Source of the DNA: an uncultured Campylobacter sp.
GTDB lineage: Bacteria; Campylobacterota; Campylobacteria; Campylobacterales; Campylobacteraceae
Assembly (NCBI RefSeq): GCF_937890585.1
Contig: NZ_CALACG010000347.1
Location: 1 to 6,006, forward strand
DNA length: 6,006 nucleotides
Direction of reading: 5' to 3'
The notes beneath the pieces were generated by a model, which worked only from the letters and a program-made list of their open reading frames with translations, was not told where the DNA came from and made no database searches. The position numbers were made by a program, and so were the translations under genes. Positions 1 to 5,466 of this stretch are shown here, in pieces. Position 1 is the stretch's first letter; every line of letters starts with the position of its first letter.

Positions 1-36
1 ACTTTCTATCTCACAGTCGCCAAGATAACTTAAAAG
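1..36 (-). pseudogene. glmU: glmU reading frame continuing beyond the in-frame TGA
   Basis: Read in the same frame after the TGA, the remaining 36 bases give LLSYLGDCEIES. This matches the GlmU acetyltransferase segment (family HLSYLGDCEI) apart from the first residue, where Leu replaces the catalytic His. The GlmU frame therefore continues to the window edge without an indel. Only two neighbouring codons are abnormal: Gly is replaced by TGA and His by CTT. Either the gene carries a nonsense mutation plus a catalytic-site change, or there are two base errors near the end of the sequence. Confidence 0.75.
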
Positions 37-1044
37 TCAAGCTTTTACGCCACTAAGAACGCCTTTTTTAACCTCGACGAAATTTCCTATATGTGTGTCA
101 GAAATTTCAGAATTTGGCCTTATGTGAGCTAGTGGGCCGATGTCTGAGTTTTTGATGACGCTGCTTTCTATCACCGACGAGCTTTTGATGATGCTCTCAG
201 TGATGACGCACTCTCCAAGGATGCTTACGTTTTCTTCTAGCACGCACTCGCCTTCAAATTTAGCCCTGCTGTCTATGAAAATGCTCTCAGGCATGCGCAT
301 CAAAACGCCAGCTTTCATCAAATTTTGCTTGATCTCATCATGCATGATCTTTTCAGCGATGCTTAGCTGAAATTTATCATTTATGCCCATGAAATTTTGC
401 TCATTAACATTTACTGCAACGCACTTTAAACCCTTTTCATTTGCTATTTTTATGGCGTCAGTTAAGTAGTACTCTTTTTGTGCGTTTTGGTTGCTTATGA
501 GCGGTAAAATTTGCTCTAACGCCTCGCGTTTAAAGCAGTAGCAGCCGGCATTTACGCTTTTTATGGCAAGCTGCGCTTCACTCGCATCTTTTTGCTCGAC
601 GATGGCTTCAACTTTGCCATTTTTTATGATAACTCTGCCGTAGCCAAAAGGATTTGCCGCTTCAAATGAGCTCATAACGACGTCTGCTTCGGCATTTGCT
701 AGGCGCATAAGGTCAGTTGATCTAACAAGTGGCATATCGCCACAAGTGACAAGCACCTTTTCGCCACTTAAATTTACGCCTTTTATCGCGCCAGCAGTGC
801 CTGGGAAATTTGCTAGATCTTGCTCGAAAATTTTAGTTTGAGGGAAAATTTCTTTTATCTTTTTGCTAATTAACTCTTTTTCGTAGTGAAGCACGACACT
901 AACGTCGTTTGTGATCGCATAAGCTTGCTTTAATATGTGAATGATCATCGGCTCGCCGCATAGCTCAAATAAGACTTTTGGGCGTTTTGATTTCATCCTG
1001 GTGCCAAGACCAGCAGCTAAGATTATTATAGAAGTGTTGCTCAT
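37..1044 (-). CDS. glmU: GlmU, bifunctional UDP-GlcNAc pyrophosphorylase / GlcN-1-P acetyltransferase, cut short by an in-frame stop
   Basis: GlmU acetylates glucosamine-1-phosphate and then couples GlcNAc-1-P to UTP, giving cytoplasmic UDP-GlcNAc for peptidoglycan and lipid A. The N-terminal uridylyltransferase domain (about residues 1-230 of 335) is intact. It shows LAAGLGTRM at 9-17 followed by RPKVL at 21-25, then FPGTAGAI, the metal-binding CGDMPLV, GYGRVI, VEQKDA, NAGCY, EYYLTDA and GINDKFQLS. The left-handed beta-helix domain follows, with HIRPNSEI and GNFVEVKKG carrying the acetyltransferase Arg and Lys. Translation then ends at TGA (37-39) just after GVKA, where the family has GVKAGH, so the catalytic His and the rest of the helix are missing. 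Full-length relatives have roughly 430-456 residues. I chose ATG at 1044 because AAAAGG lies 7 nt upstream. An upstream TTG at 1086 would lengthen the protein but overlaps the predicted -10 box. The gene is divergent from motA. Identity is very sure; whether the stop is real is not. Confidence 0.93.
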   Translation of the reverse strand: MSNTSIIILAAGLGTRMKSKRPKVLFELCGEPMIIHILKQAYAITNDVSVVLHYEKELISKKIKEIFPQTKIFEQDLANFPGTAGAIKGVNLSGEKVLVTCGDMPLVRSTDLMRLANAEADVVMSSFEAANPFGYGRVIIKNGKVEAIVEQKDASEAQLAIKSVNAGCYCFKREALEQILPLISNQNAQKEYYLTDAIKIANEKGLKCVAVNVNEQNFMGINDKFQLSIAEKIMHDEIKQNLMKAGVLMRMPESIFIDSRAKFEGECVLEENVSILGECVITESIIKSSSVIESSVIKNSDIGPLAHIRPNSEISDTHIGNFVEVKKGVLSGVKA

Positions 1045-1051
1045 TTTTAAG

Positions 1052-1057
1052 CCTTTT
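1052..1057 (-). promoter_or_regulatory. Ribosome binding site of glmU (AAAAGG)
   Basis: AAAAGG lies 7 nt before the ATG at 1044 and decides that start over the upstream TTG at 1086, which has no such site and falls in the promoter. Its four A bases are also one end of the 14-bp palindrome at 1054-1067. Confidence 0.65.
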
Positions 1058-1067
1058 AACGTTAAAA
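1054..1067. repeat. 14-bp perfect palindrome in the glmU leader
   Basis: TTTTAACGTTAAAA is identical to its own reverse complement. It lies between the predicted glmU transcription start and the start codon and overlaps the ribosome binding site. It could be a binding site for a dimeric regulator. It is unlikely to act as a hairpin because it has no loop. Chance occurrence in AT-rich DNA is also possible. Confidence 0.45.
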
Positions 1068-1076
1068 ATTTCGCAG

Positions 1077-1082
1077 ATTGTA
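1077..1082 (-). promoter_or_regulatory. Candidate -10 box of the glmU promoter (TACAAT)
   Basis: On the minus strand the sequence reads GCTACAAT, one mismatch from TATAAT with the GC-T extension often seen in Campylobacter sigma-70 promoters. Upstream of it are T-rich and A-rich stretches instead of a clear -35 box, as is usual in this genus. The predicted start of transcription is near 1070, giving a leader of about 26 nt before the ATG at 1044. No experimental support is visible in the sequence. Confidence 0.5.
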
Positions 1083-1137
1083 GCAAAAAATGGCAAACAT
1101 TTTTTTTAATTTAACGATTTTTTCAACAAAAAGCTAA

Positions 1138-1143
1138 TAGAAT
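1138..1143 (+). promoter_or_regulatory. Candidate -10 box for the motA operon (TAGAAT)
   Basis: TAGAAT differs from TATAAT at one base and is preceded by GCTAA and by T-runs at 1100-1107 and 1118-1123, the periodic T-rich pattern of Campylobacter sigma-70 promoters. It would start transcription near 1150, leaving a leader of about 30 nt. A second candidate, TATAAA at 1161-1166, would leave only about 9 nt and overlap the weak ribosome site, so it is less likely. I see no good sigma-28 or sigma-54 site. Confidence 0.4.
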
Positions 1144-1180
1144 AGGCAATCTTAAGAATTTATAAATAAAGCGAGTTTAA

Positions 1181-1948
1181 ATGGATTTAGGAACCGTCGT
1201 CGGCTGGGTTTTGACCCTGGTGCTTTTGTTTGGATCAATGGCGATAGGCGTTGGTATAGGACCATACATCGATATCCCTTCTGTGATGATCGTTTTTGGT
1301 GGTACTATCGGCGTTATGATGGTTGGCTTCAAGATGGAGACGCTTAAAAGTGTTGGTAAATTTTACGGAGTCGCTGTTAAGCCAGCTGTTGTTGTAAATT
1401 TACCTGAGACTATAAAAAAAGTAGTTGATTACTCAACCAAAGCTAGGCGAGATGGCATCTTAGCACTTGAAAACGAAGTAAATAACGAGTCAAATCAGTT
1501 TTTAAAAAAAGGTCTATCTATGGCGGTCGATGGTAACGAACCAGATGCGATCAGAGCGCTTTTAGAGATCGATATAGACCAAACTAGCGCTAGACACTTG
1601 GGTAATATCAAAATTTTTGAGCAAATTGGTGGTTATTCTGGTGCGATGGGTATGATTGGTACACTAATCGGCCTTGTTGCGATGCTTCTTAATATGGCTG
1701 ATCCTAGTGCGATCGGTCCAGCGATGGCGGTTGCCTTGCTTACGACGCTTTATGGCTCAATGATAGGTAATATCATCGGTGCACCTATAGCAAATATCCT
1801 TACAATCCGTGACTCTGACGAGACGCTTGAAAAACAGGTTATCTTAGAGGGTATTATGGCGATACAAGCAGGGGATAACCCAAGAACGCTTGAGGCTAAG
1901 CTCTTAGCATTCTTACCACCAAAAGATAGAAAAAGTCAGTTTGAATAA
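1181..1948 (+). CDS. motA: MotA, flagellar motor stator subunit of the PomA/MotP (Na+-type) sequence class
   Basis: MotA surrounds the MotB dimer in the inner membrane and turns ion flow into torque on the rotor. The 255-residue length suits the family. Hydrophobic segments lie at about 3-25, 31-50, 148-171 and 178-206, with a cytoplasmic loop between the second and third. That loop has the charged residues expected to meet FliG (ARRDG at 88-92, E97). TM3 and TM4 read GMIGTLIGLVAML...ADPSAIGPAMAVALLTTLYG in pieces from 157 to 192. This closely follows Vibrio PomA and Bacillus MotP, with T161, T188 and T189 at the Na+-pathway threonine positions. The tail (DNPRTLEAKLL, then KSQFE) resembles epsilonproteobacterial MotA. 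The ribosome site is weak (AAGCGAG region, 1169-1175). The stop overlaps the motB start by one base (TAATG). Function is sure; the ion used is inferred. Confidence 0.95.
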   Translation: MDLGTVVGWVLTLVLLFGSMAIGVGIGPYIDIPSVMIVFGGTIGVMMVGFKMETLKSVGKFYGVAVKPAVVVNLPETIKKVVDYSTKARRDGILALENEVNNESNQFLKKGLSMAVDGNEPDAIRALLEIDIDQTSARHLGNIKIFEQIGGYSGAMGMIGTLIGLVAMLLNMADPSAIGPAMAVALLTTLYGSMIGNIIGAPIANILTIRDSDETLEKQVILEGIMAIQAGDNPRTLEAKLLAFLPPKDRKSQFE

Positions 1949-2727
1949 TGGGTAAATTAATAGATCCTAAAGACTGTCCAAGATGTCTGCCTGAGTGGTT
2001 GGCATCGTTTGGTGACCTTATGTCACTTTTACTTTGCTTTTTCGTTTTGCTCCTTTCTATGGCGACAATGGATGCTAAAAAGATGGAGGCTGCTGTTGGC
2101 TCGCTAGCTGGTGCGCTAAGTGTGCTAGAAGGTGGCGCAAGACCAGATAGTCAGGTAGAAAAGGAGACAGATCCTGAAAGCAGACGCACTCCAAAGCCAA
2201 AAGCTCAAAAAGGCGCTCAAAATGAGGTCACTTCGACTGTTAAAAAGATAAATGAACTATTAAGAGCTAGCGGCGCACCTGAGATCACGATGGAGGAGAG
2301 CGAAGACGGCTTTATCTTGAGACTTCCAGCGGCTATGCTTTTTGATAAAGATAGCACTAAAATTTCTGGTGAAGATTCAAAACTATTTTTAAAACGTATC
2401 GGTATGATCGTAGCTAAGATGCCAAAAGAGGTAAAGGTCGATATCATCGGACATACTGATAATATCGAGCCTAGCAAAGACTCAGCATATAAAAATAACT
2501 GGCAGCTCTCAACCGCAAGAGCTTTAAGTGTCGTCGAAGAGCTAAGTAGCGAAGGTGTGCCACAAGATAGGCTGATAGCCTCAGGAAAGGCTTCGTTTGA
2601 CCCTATCGCTAGCAATGCAAGCGATGAGGGCAGGGCAAAAAATAATAGAGTGGAAATTCACTTCGTCTCGCTTGAGCCAAAAAATAAAGAGGCTACTAAG
2701 AAAAGTATCCTTGATACGAGGAATTAG
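1948..2727 (+). CDS. motB: MotB, flagellar motor stator subunit with OmpA-like peptidoglycan-binding domain (PomB-like membrane segment)
   Basis: MotB forms the stator core and anchors it to peptidoglycan. A short cytoplasmic N-terminus is followed by one membrane helix at about 22-40, containing the ion-binding Asp at residue 23 (ASFGDLMSLLLCFFVLL, 20-36). This is very close to Vibrio PomB. Next come an amphipathic plug-like stretch (about 43-60), a charged Pro/Lys/Glu linker (62-92), and the OmpA/MotB domain from about 118 to 241. That domain contains LFDKDSTKI, IIGHTDN (167-172), NWQLSTARA (184-191) and GRAKNNRVEI (228-237). A CPRC pair at 10-13 precedes the helix. PomB has a comparable Cys/Pro-rich entry. 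At 259 residues it is close to C. jejuni MotB and shorter than PomB. There is no clear ribosome site, so translation is probably coupled to motA through the TAATG overlap. Confidence 0.95.
   Translation: MGKLIDPKDCPRCLPEWLASFGDLMSLLLCFFVLLLSMATMDAKKMEAAVGSLAGALSVLEGGARPDSQVEKETDPESRRTPKPKAQKGAQNEVTSTVKKINELLRASGAPEITMEESEDGFILRLPAAMLFDKDSTKISGEDSKLFLKRIGMIVAKMPKEVKVDIIGHTDNIEPSKDSAYKNNWQLSTARALSVVEELSSEGVPQDRLIASGKASFDPIASNASDEGRAKNNRVEIHFVSLEPKNKEATKKSILDTRN
2718..2722 (+). promoter_or_regulatory. Ribosome binding site of fliP, supporting a GTG start
   Basis: GAGGA lies inside the end of motB, 7 nt before GTG at 2730. It justifies the GTG start, which also gives FliP its Sec signal peptide. 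A later start would remove that signal. Confidence 0.7.
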
Positions 2728-2729
2728 TC

Positions 2730-3461
2730 GTGAAAGCACTGCTTAGCTTAGCGGTATTATTTTGCGTAGTTTTTGGAGCTGATCCTACGCTGCCAACTAT
2801 AAATTTAAGCCTAAATTCCCCTGCGAATGCCGAGCAGCTTGTAAATTCACTAAATGTTTTACTAATCCTCACCGCTCTTGCACTTGCTCCTTCTCTCATC
2901 TTTATGATGACGAGCTTTTTGCGCCTTGTTATTGTACTTTCATTTTTGCGTCAGGCTATGGGTACGCAGCAGGTGCCGCCTTCAACGGTGCTCATCTCGC
3001 TTGCAATGGTGCTTACATTTTTTATCATGGAGCCAGTTGGGCAAAGAAGCTACGATGAGGGTATAAAGCCTTATATAGCCGAGCAGATAGGCTATGAGGA
3101 GATGCTTGATAAGAGTTTAAAGCCGTTTAAAGAATTTATGGTTAAAAACACTAGAGAAAAAGATCTTGCGCTATTTTTTAGGATAAGAAATTTGCAAAAT
3201 CCAGCAAATATCGAGGATATTCCGCTAAGCATCGCGATGTCAGCCTTTATGATAAGCGAGCTAAAGACATCTTTTGAGATAGCATTTTTGCTCTATCTGC
3301 CATTTCTTGTCATCGACATGGTCGTAAGCTCCGTTTTGATGGCAATGGGTATGATGATGCTCCCTCCTGTCATGATCTCGCTGCCATTTAAACTACTCAT
3401 CTTCGTGCTAGTTGATGGCTGGAATTTGCTAATAGGAAATTTAGTAAAGAGCTTTCACTGA
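2730..3461 (+). CDS. fliP: FliP, flagellar type III export gate protein
   Basis: FliP, with FliQ and FliR, builds the inner-membrane channel through which flagellar rod, hook and filament subunits are exported. The 243 residues equal the family norm (about 245). A cleavable signal peptide is visible at 1-17 (MKALLSLAVLFCVVFGA), as known for FliP. The first conserved region is at about 53-105: PSLIFMMTSFLRL, then LSFLRQAMGTQQVPPS and LISLAMVLTFF. The second is near the C-terminus: FLLYLPFLVIDMVV, MGMMMLPP, then LPFKLLIFVLVDGW. Membrane segments are at about 44-66, 85-105, 185-205 and 210-232. The GTG start is 2 nt after the motB stop and has a good ribosome site. The stop overlaps the next gene by one base (TGATG). 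In C. jejuni I recall fliP lying next to glmU without motAB between them. Confidence 0.96.
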   Translation: MKALLSLAVLFCVVFGADPTLPTINLSLNSPANAEQLVNSLNVLLILTALALAPSLIFMMTSFLRLVIVLSFLRQAMGTQQVPPSTVLISLAMVLTFFIMEPVGQRSYDEGIKPYIAEQIGYEEMLDKSLKPFKEFMVKNTREKDLALFFRIRNLQNPANIEDIPLSIAMSAFMISELKTSFEIAFLLYLPFLVIDMVVSSVLMAMGMMMLPPVMISLPFKLLIFVLVDGWNLLIGNLVKSFH

Positions 3462-4726
3462 TGAAGAAAATTTTATTAGCACTTTTGCCTTTGGCACTGC
3501 TTGGATCAAATTTGAGCGAGATAGCGAACAAGGCTACTCAAAATGAAATTTCAAAGATCAAAGAGCTTGAGCTAAAAAGAGCAAATTTAAATAGCGAGGC
3601 TACCACTAGTGCCTATTTACCAAGCCTTAGCCTAGAGGGCTCATACGGCAAAAACGCAAGCACCTTTCCAAGCATAGTCGCTAAAGAGTCAGCTGGAGTG
3701 CTAGCAAGGATTGATTTTTTACTATATGACGGTGGGGCGAGAGAGGCTAGGTTAAAGATGAACCAGCTTTTAAAAAATAAAGCCGCCATCGCAAGTGATG
3801 AAGTCAAAAACTACCTTGCTTTTAAGGCTGTAAATTTATACTTTAACGCCTGCGCGCTTGAAAATATAATAGCTGCCAAAAATGCTCAGGCAAATTTCTT
3901 AAAAGGCGTTTTAGATAAGCTTGAAAAGGCAAATAAAGCAGGGCTTGCCCCAAAAGACGAACTAGAAAACGTAAGAGCAAAATATCACTTGGCAAATAGC
4001 ACGCAGCTTGAGTATAAAAACAAAATGGAGCAAATTTTAAATGAGATAAATTTGCTAACAGGCGAGCAAATTTCGCCACTTAGCGGGGCAAAAATGGCTG
4101 AGACTGGCTCAAATTTAGCTTCAAAAAATGCTGAGCTTGACAGGCTAAGTCAAGATATATCTTTAAGCGAGGCTAAGCTTAGCGAGACAAGAGCTGGCTT
4201 TTTGCCTCAAATCATGCTTTATGACACCTATGGATTTTACAAAAACAACTACGACATCGACCTTGGCAAATATAGCGCTTACCGCCCATATCTTGATAAA
4301 TATCTAAAAGAAGATACGCACGGCAATAAATTTGGCGTTAGCTTTAGGTGGAGGATTTTTGACTTTTTTGCCACTAGCAAGATGAGCCAAGCTAGTAAGA
4401 TCGCGCTTGATGAAGCGAGGCTAAATTTAGAGTATAAAAAGCGCGAAAATGAGACAAAACTTAAAAATTTACAAAACGAGATCGCAACTCTTAGCTCAAA
4501 GATTGCCTCGCTAAATGAGTATGTAAAGGCGAGCGATCTAGCACTTAGAGCGAGCTATGAAAAATATAACTCTGGGCTTTTAGGATATAGCGACTTGCTT
4601 GAGGTGCTCTCACAGAAATTTGATGCCATTAGCCTTTTTGAAGGGGCGAAAGATGAGCTGGAGATCAAAAAAGCGGAGTATTTTTTTGAAAGCGGCGAGA
4701 GCATTTTAGAGAGGATTAGGGATTGA
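3461..4726 (+). CDS. cmeD: TolC-family outer-membrane efflux protein (CmeD/HefA-like)
   Basis: This is probably the outer-membrane duct of a tripartite RND efflux system, letting substrates leave from the periplasm through a trimeric barrel and helical tunnel. A signal peptide occupies about residues 1-16, with no lipobox Cys, so it is not a lipoprotein. The internal duplication of the OEP family can be seen. Strand pairs YLPSLSLEGSYG (52-63) and RIDFLLYDGG (83-92) in the first half match GFLPQIMLYDTYGFY (246-260) and FGVSFRWRIFDFF (291-303) in the second. Each pair is joined or followed by long Ala/Lys/Glu/Leu helices (about 95-200 and 305-415). The motif YNSGLLGYSDLLEVL near 369-383 is the usual TolC-family turn. 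The 421 residues are close to my memory of C. jejuni CmeD. Translation is coupled to fliP, with a modest AAAGAG 9 nt upstream. The last 4 bp overlap the adaptor gene. The symbol is assigned from gene order and size; the family is sure. Confidence 0.9.
   Translation: MKKILLALLPLALLGSNLSEIANKATQNEISKIKELELKRANLNSEATTSAYLPSLSLEGSYGKNASTFPSIVAKESAGVLARIDFLLYDGGAREARLKMNQLLKNKAAIASDEVKNYLAFKAVNLYFNACALENIIAAKNAQANFLKGVLDKLEKANKAGLAPKDELENVRAKYHLANSTQLEYKNKMEQILNEINLLTGEQISPLSGAKMAETGSNLASKNAELDRLSQDISLSEAKLSETRAGFLPQIMLYDTYGFYKNNYDIDLGKYSAYRPYLDKYLKEDTHGNKFGVSFRWRIFDFFATSKMSQASKIALDEARLNLEYKKRENETKLKNLQNEIATLSSKIASLNEYVKASDLALRASYEKYNSGLLGYSDLLEVLSQKFDAISLFEGAKDELEIKKAEYFFESGESILERIRD
4711..4715 (+). 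promoter_or_regulatory. Ribosome binding site supporting a TTG start for the adaptor gene
   Basis: GAGGA lies 7 nt before TTG at 4723. The next ATG (4744) has no comparable site and would remove the Lys-Lys start of the signal peptide, so TTG is preferred. Confidence 0.65.
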
Positions 4727-5466
4727 AAAAGCTGATAATTTTAATGATATTTTGCATCTTTTCATTTGCAGCAGAAGAGATTTTTGCTGATTTTGAAGTC
4801 TATGCTAAACAAAGCTCAAAGCTTGCATTTGAGAGCAGCGGCAAGGTGGATAAAATTTTTGTAGATGTCTCAAGCCATGTTAAAAAGGGCGACGTTTTGG
4901 CTAGCCTTGATCAAACAAGCCTTGAGATCGCTCTAAAAAAGGCAAAAAACGACCTAGCGCTTGCTAAAAATGCCAAAGAATTTGCTAAAAGCACCTTTAA
5001 TAAATTTAGCCAAGTAAAGGACGTCACTTCGAAGCAAGAATTTGATGAGGTAAAGTATAAATTTGACGAGGCAGCTCTTAGGGTGCAAGCGGCTGAGATC
5101 GCCATTTTAAACGCAGATGATCATCTTAAAAAGGCCGTTTTAAAAGCTCCGTTTGATGGCGTCATAGCTAGTAAAAATGTCCAGCTTGGCGAGAGTGCTT
5201 CGCCGCTTCAGCCAGCCTTTGTCTTAAACTCCGAGGAGGCTAAAATCTTAATAGCGATTGACGAAAAATATGCAAATTTAGTAAAAGTTGGCGACATATT
5301 TAAATTTAAGCTTGATGCAACAAACGAGGAAAAAGAGGTTAAAATCGCGCTAATTTACCCAGAGATAAAAAGAGAGACCAGAAAATTTTACGCCGAAGCT
5401 TACGATGTGGGGCTAAAGTCAGGCATGTTTGGTCAAGGAAAAGTGATAATCGGCGAAAATAAATGA
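4723..5466 (+). CDS. cmeE: RND efflux periplasmic adaptor (membrane fusion protein), CmeE/HefB-like
   Basis: The adaptor links the inner-membrane pump to the outer-membrane duct. A signal peptide is visible at about 1-17 (MKKLIILMIFCIFSFAA). The split lipoyl domain is formed by GKVDKIFVDVSSHVKKGDVL (40-59) and KAPFDGVIASKNVQLGESAS (141-160), which flank a helical hairpin coiled coil (about 64-138, rich in Ala, Lys and Glu). A beta-barrel part follows from about 170 to 240 and ends in GLKSGMFGQGKV, the usual adaptor motif. At 247 residues it is much shorter than AcrA or CmeA (about 370-400), with little or no membrane-proximal domain. The short size matches HefB and CmeE. The start is TTG, overlapping the previous stop (TTGA), and the stop overlaps the pump gene start (ATGA). 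No lipidation motif is seen. Family is sure; the exact ortholog is likely. Confidence 0.9.
   Translation: MKKLIILMIFCIFSFAAEEIFADFEVYAKQSSKLAFESSGKVDKIFVDVSSHVKKGDVLASLDQTSLEIALKKAKNDLALAKNAKEFAKSTFNKFSQVKDVTSKQEFDEVKYKFDEAALRVQAAEIAILNADDHLKKAVLKAPFDGVIASKNVQLGESASPLQPAFVLNSEEAKILIAIDEKYANLVKVGDIFKFKLDATNEEKEVKIALIYPEIKRETRKFYAEAYDVGLKSGMFGQGKVIIGENK

Noticed and set aside
140..370. Plus-strand open frame opposite glmU
   Set aside because: It lies wholly antisense to well-conserved GlmU coding sequence, has a Ser/Met/Leu-rich composition like no known family, and has no ribosome site.
1045..1086. N-terminal extension of GlmU from a TTG at 1086
   Set aside because: The extra 14 residues precede the normal GlmU start, have no ribosome site and cover the predicted -10 box. 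ATG at 1044 with AAAAGG fits better.
1100..1107. Run of eight T as a phase-variable switch
   Set aside because: Phase variation in Campylobacter usually uses G/C runs of eight or more. A T8 run is common in its T-rich promoters, and there is no sign of variation in a single sequence.
1115..1120. CGATTT as a sigma-28 (FliA) -10 element upstream of motA
   Set aside because: It matches the Campylobacter sigma-28 -10 word, but there is no TTTAAG-like -35 about 15-17 bp upstream. The TTAAGAAT-CGAGTT pair further on is spaced too closely and would start transcription inside the gene.
1957..1990. CPRC motif of MotB as a metal-binding site
   Set aside because: A single Cys pair before the membrane helix is not enough for a metal site, and PomB proteins have a similar Cys/Pro-rich entry of no established metal role.
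2217..2615. Minus-strand open frame of 132 codons opposite motB
   Set aside because: It is antisense to the conserved OmpA-like domain of MotB. Its Ser/Leu/Ile-rich composition is what reverse reading of Campylobacter genes produces, and it has no promoter or ribosome site.
3613..4079. Minus-strand open frames opposite the TolC-family gene
   Set aside because: They are shadows of the OEP coding sequence, with no recognisable domain, start signal or intergenic space.
2728..5466. Intrinsic terminator or second promoter between the flagellar and efflux genes
   Set aside because: The genes overlap or nearly touch, and I found no GC-rich hairpin followed by T-run at any junction. An internal promoter within fliP cannot be excluded but is not evident.
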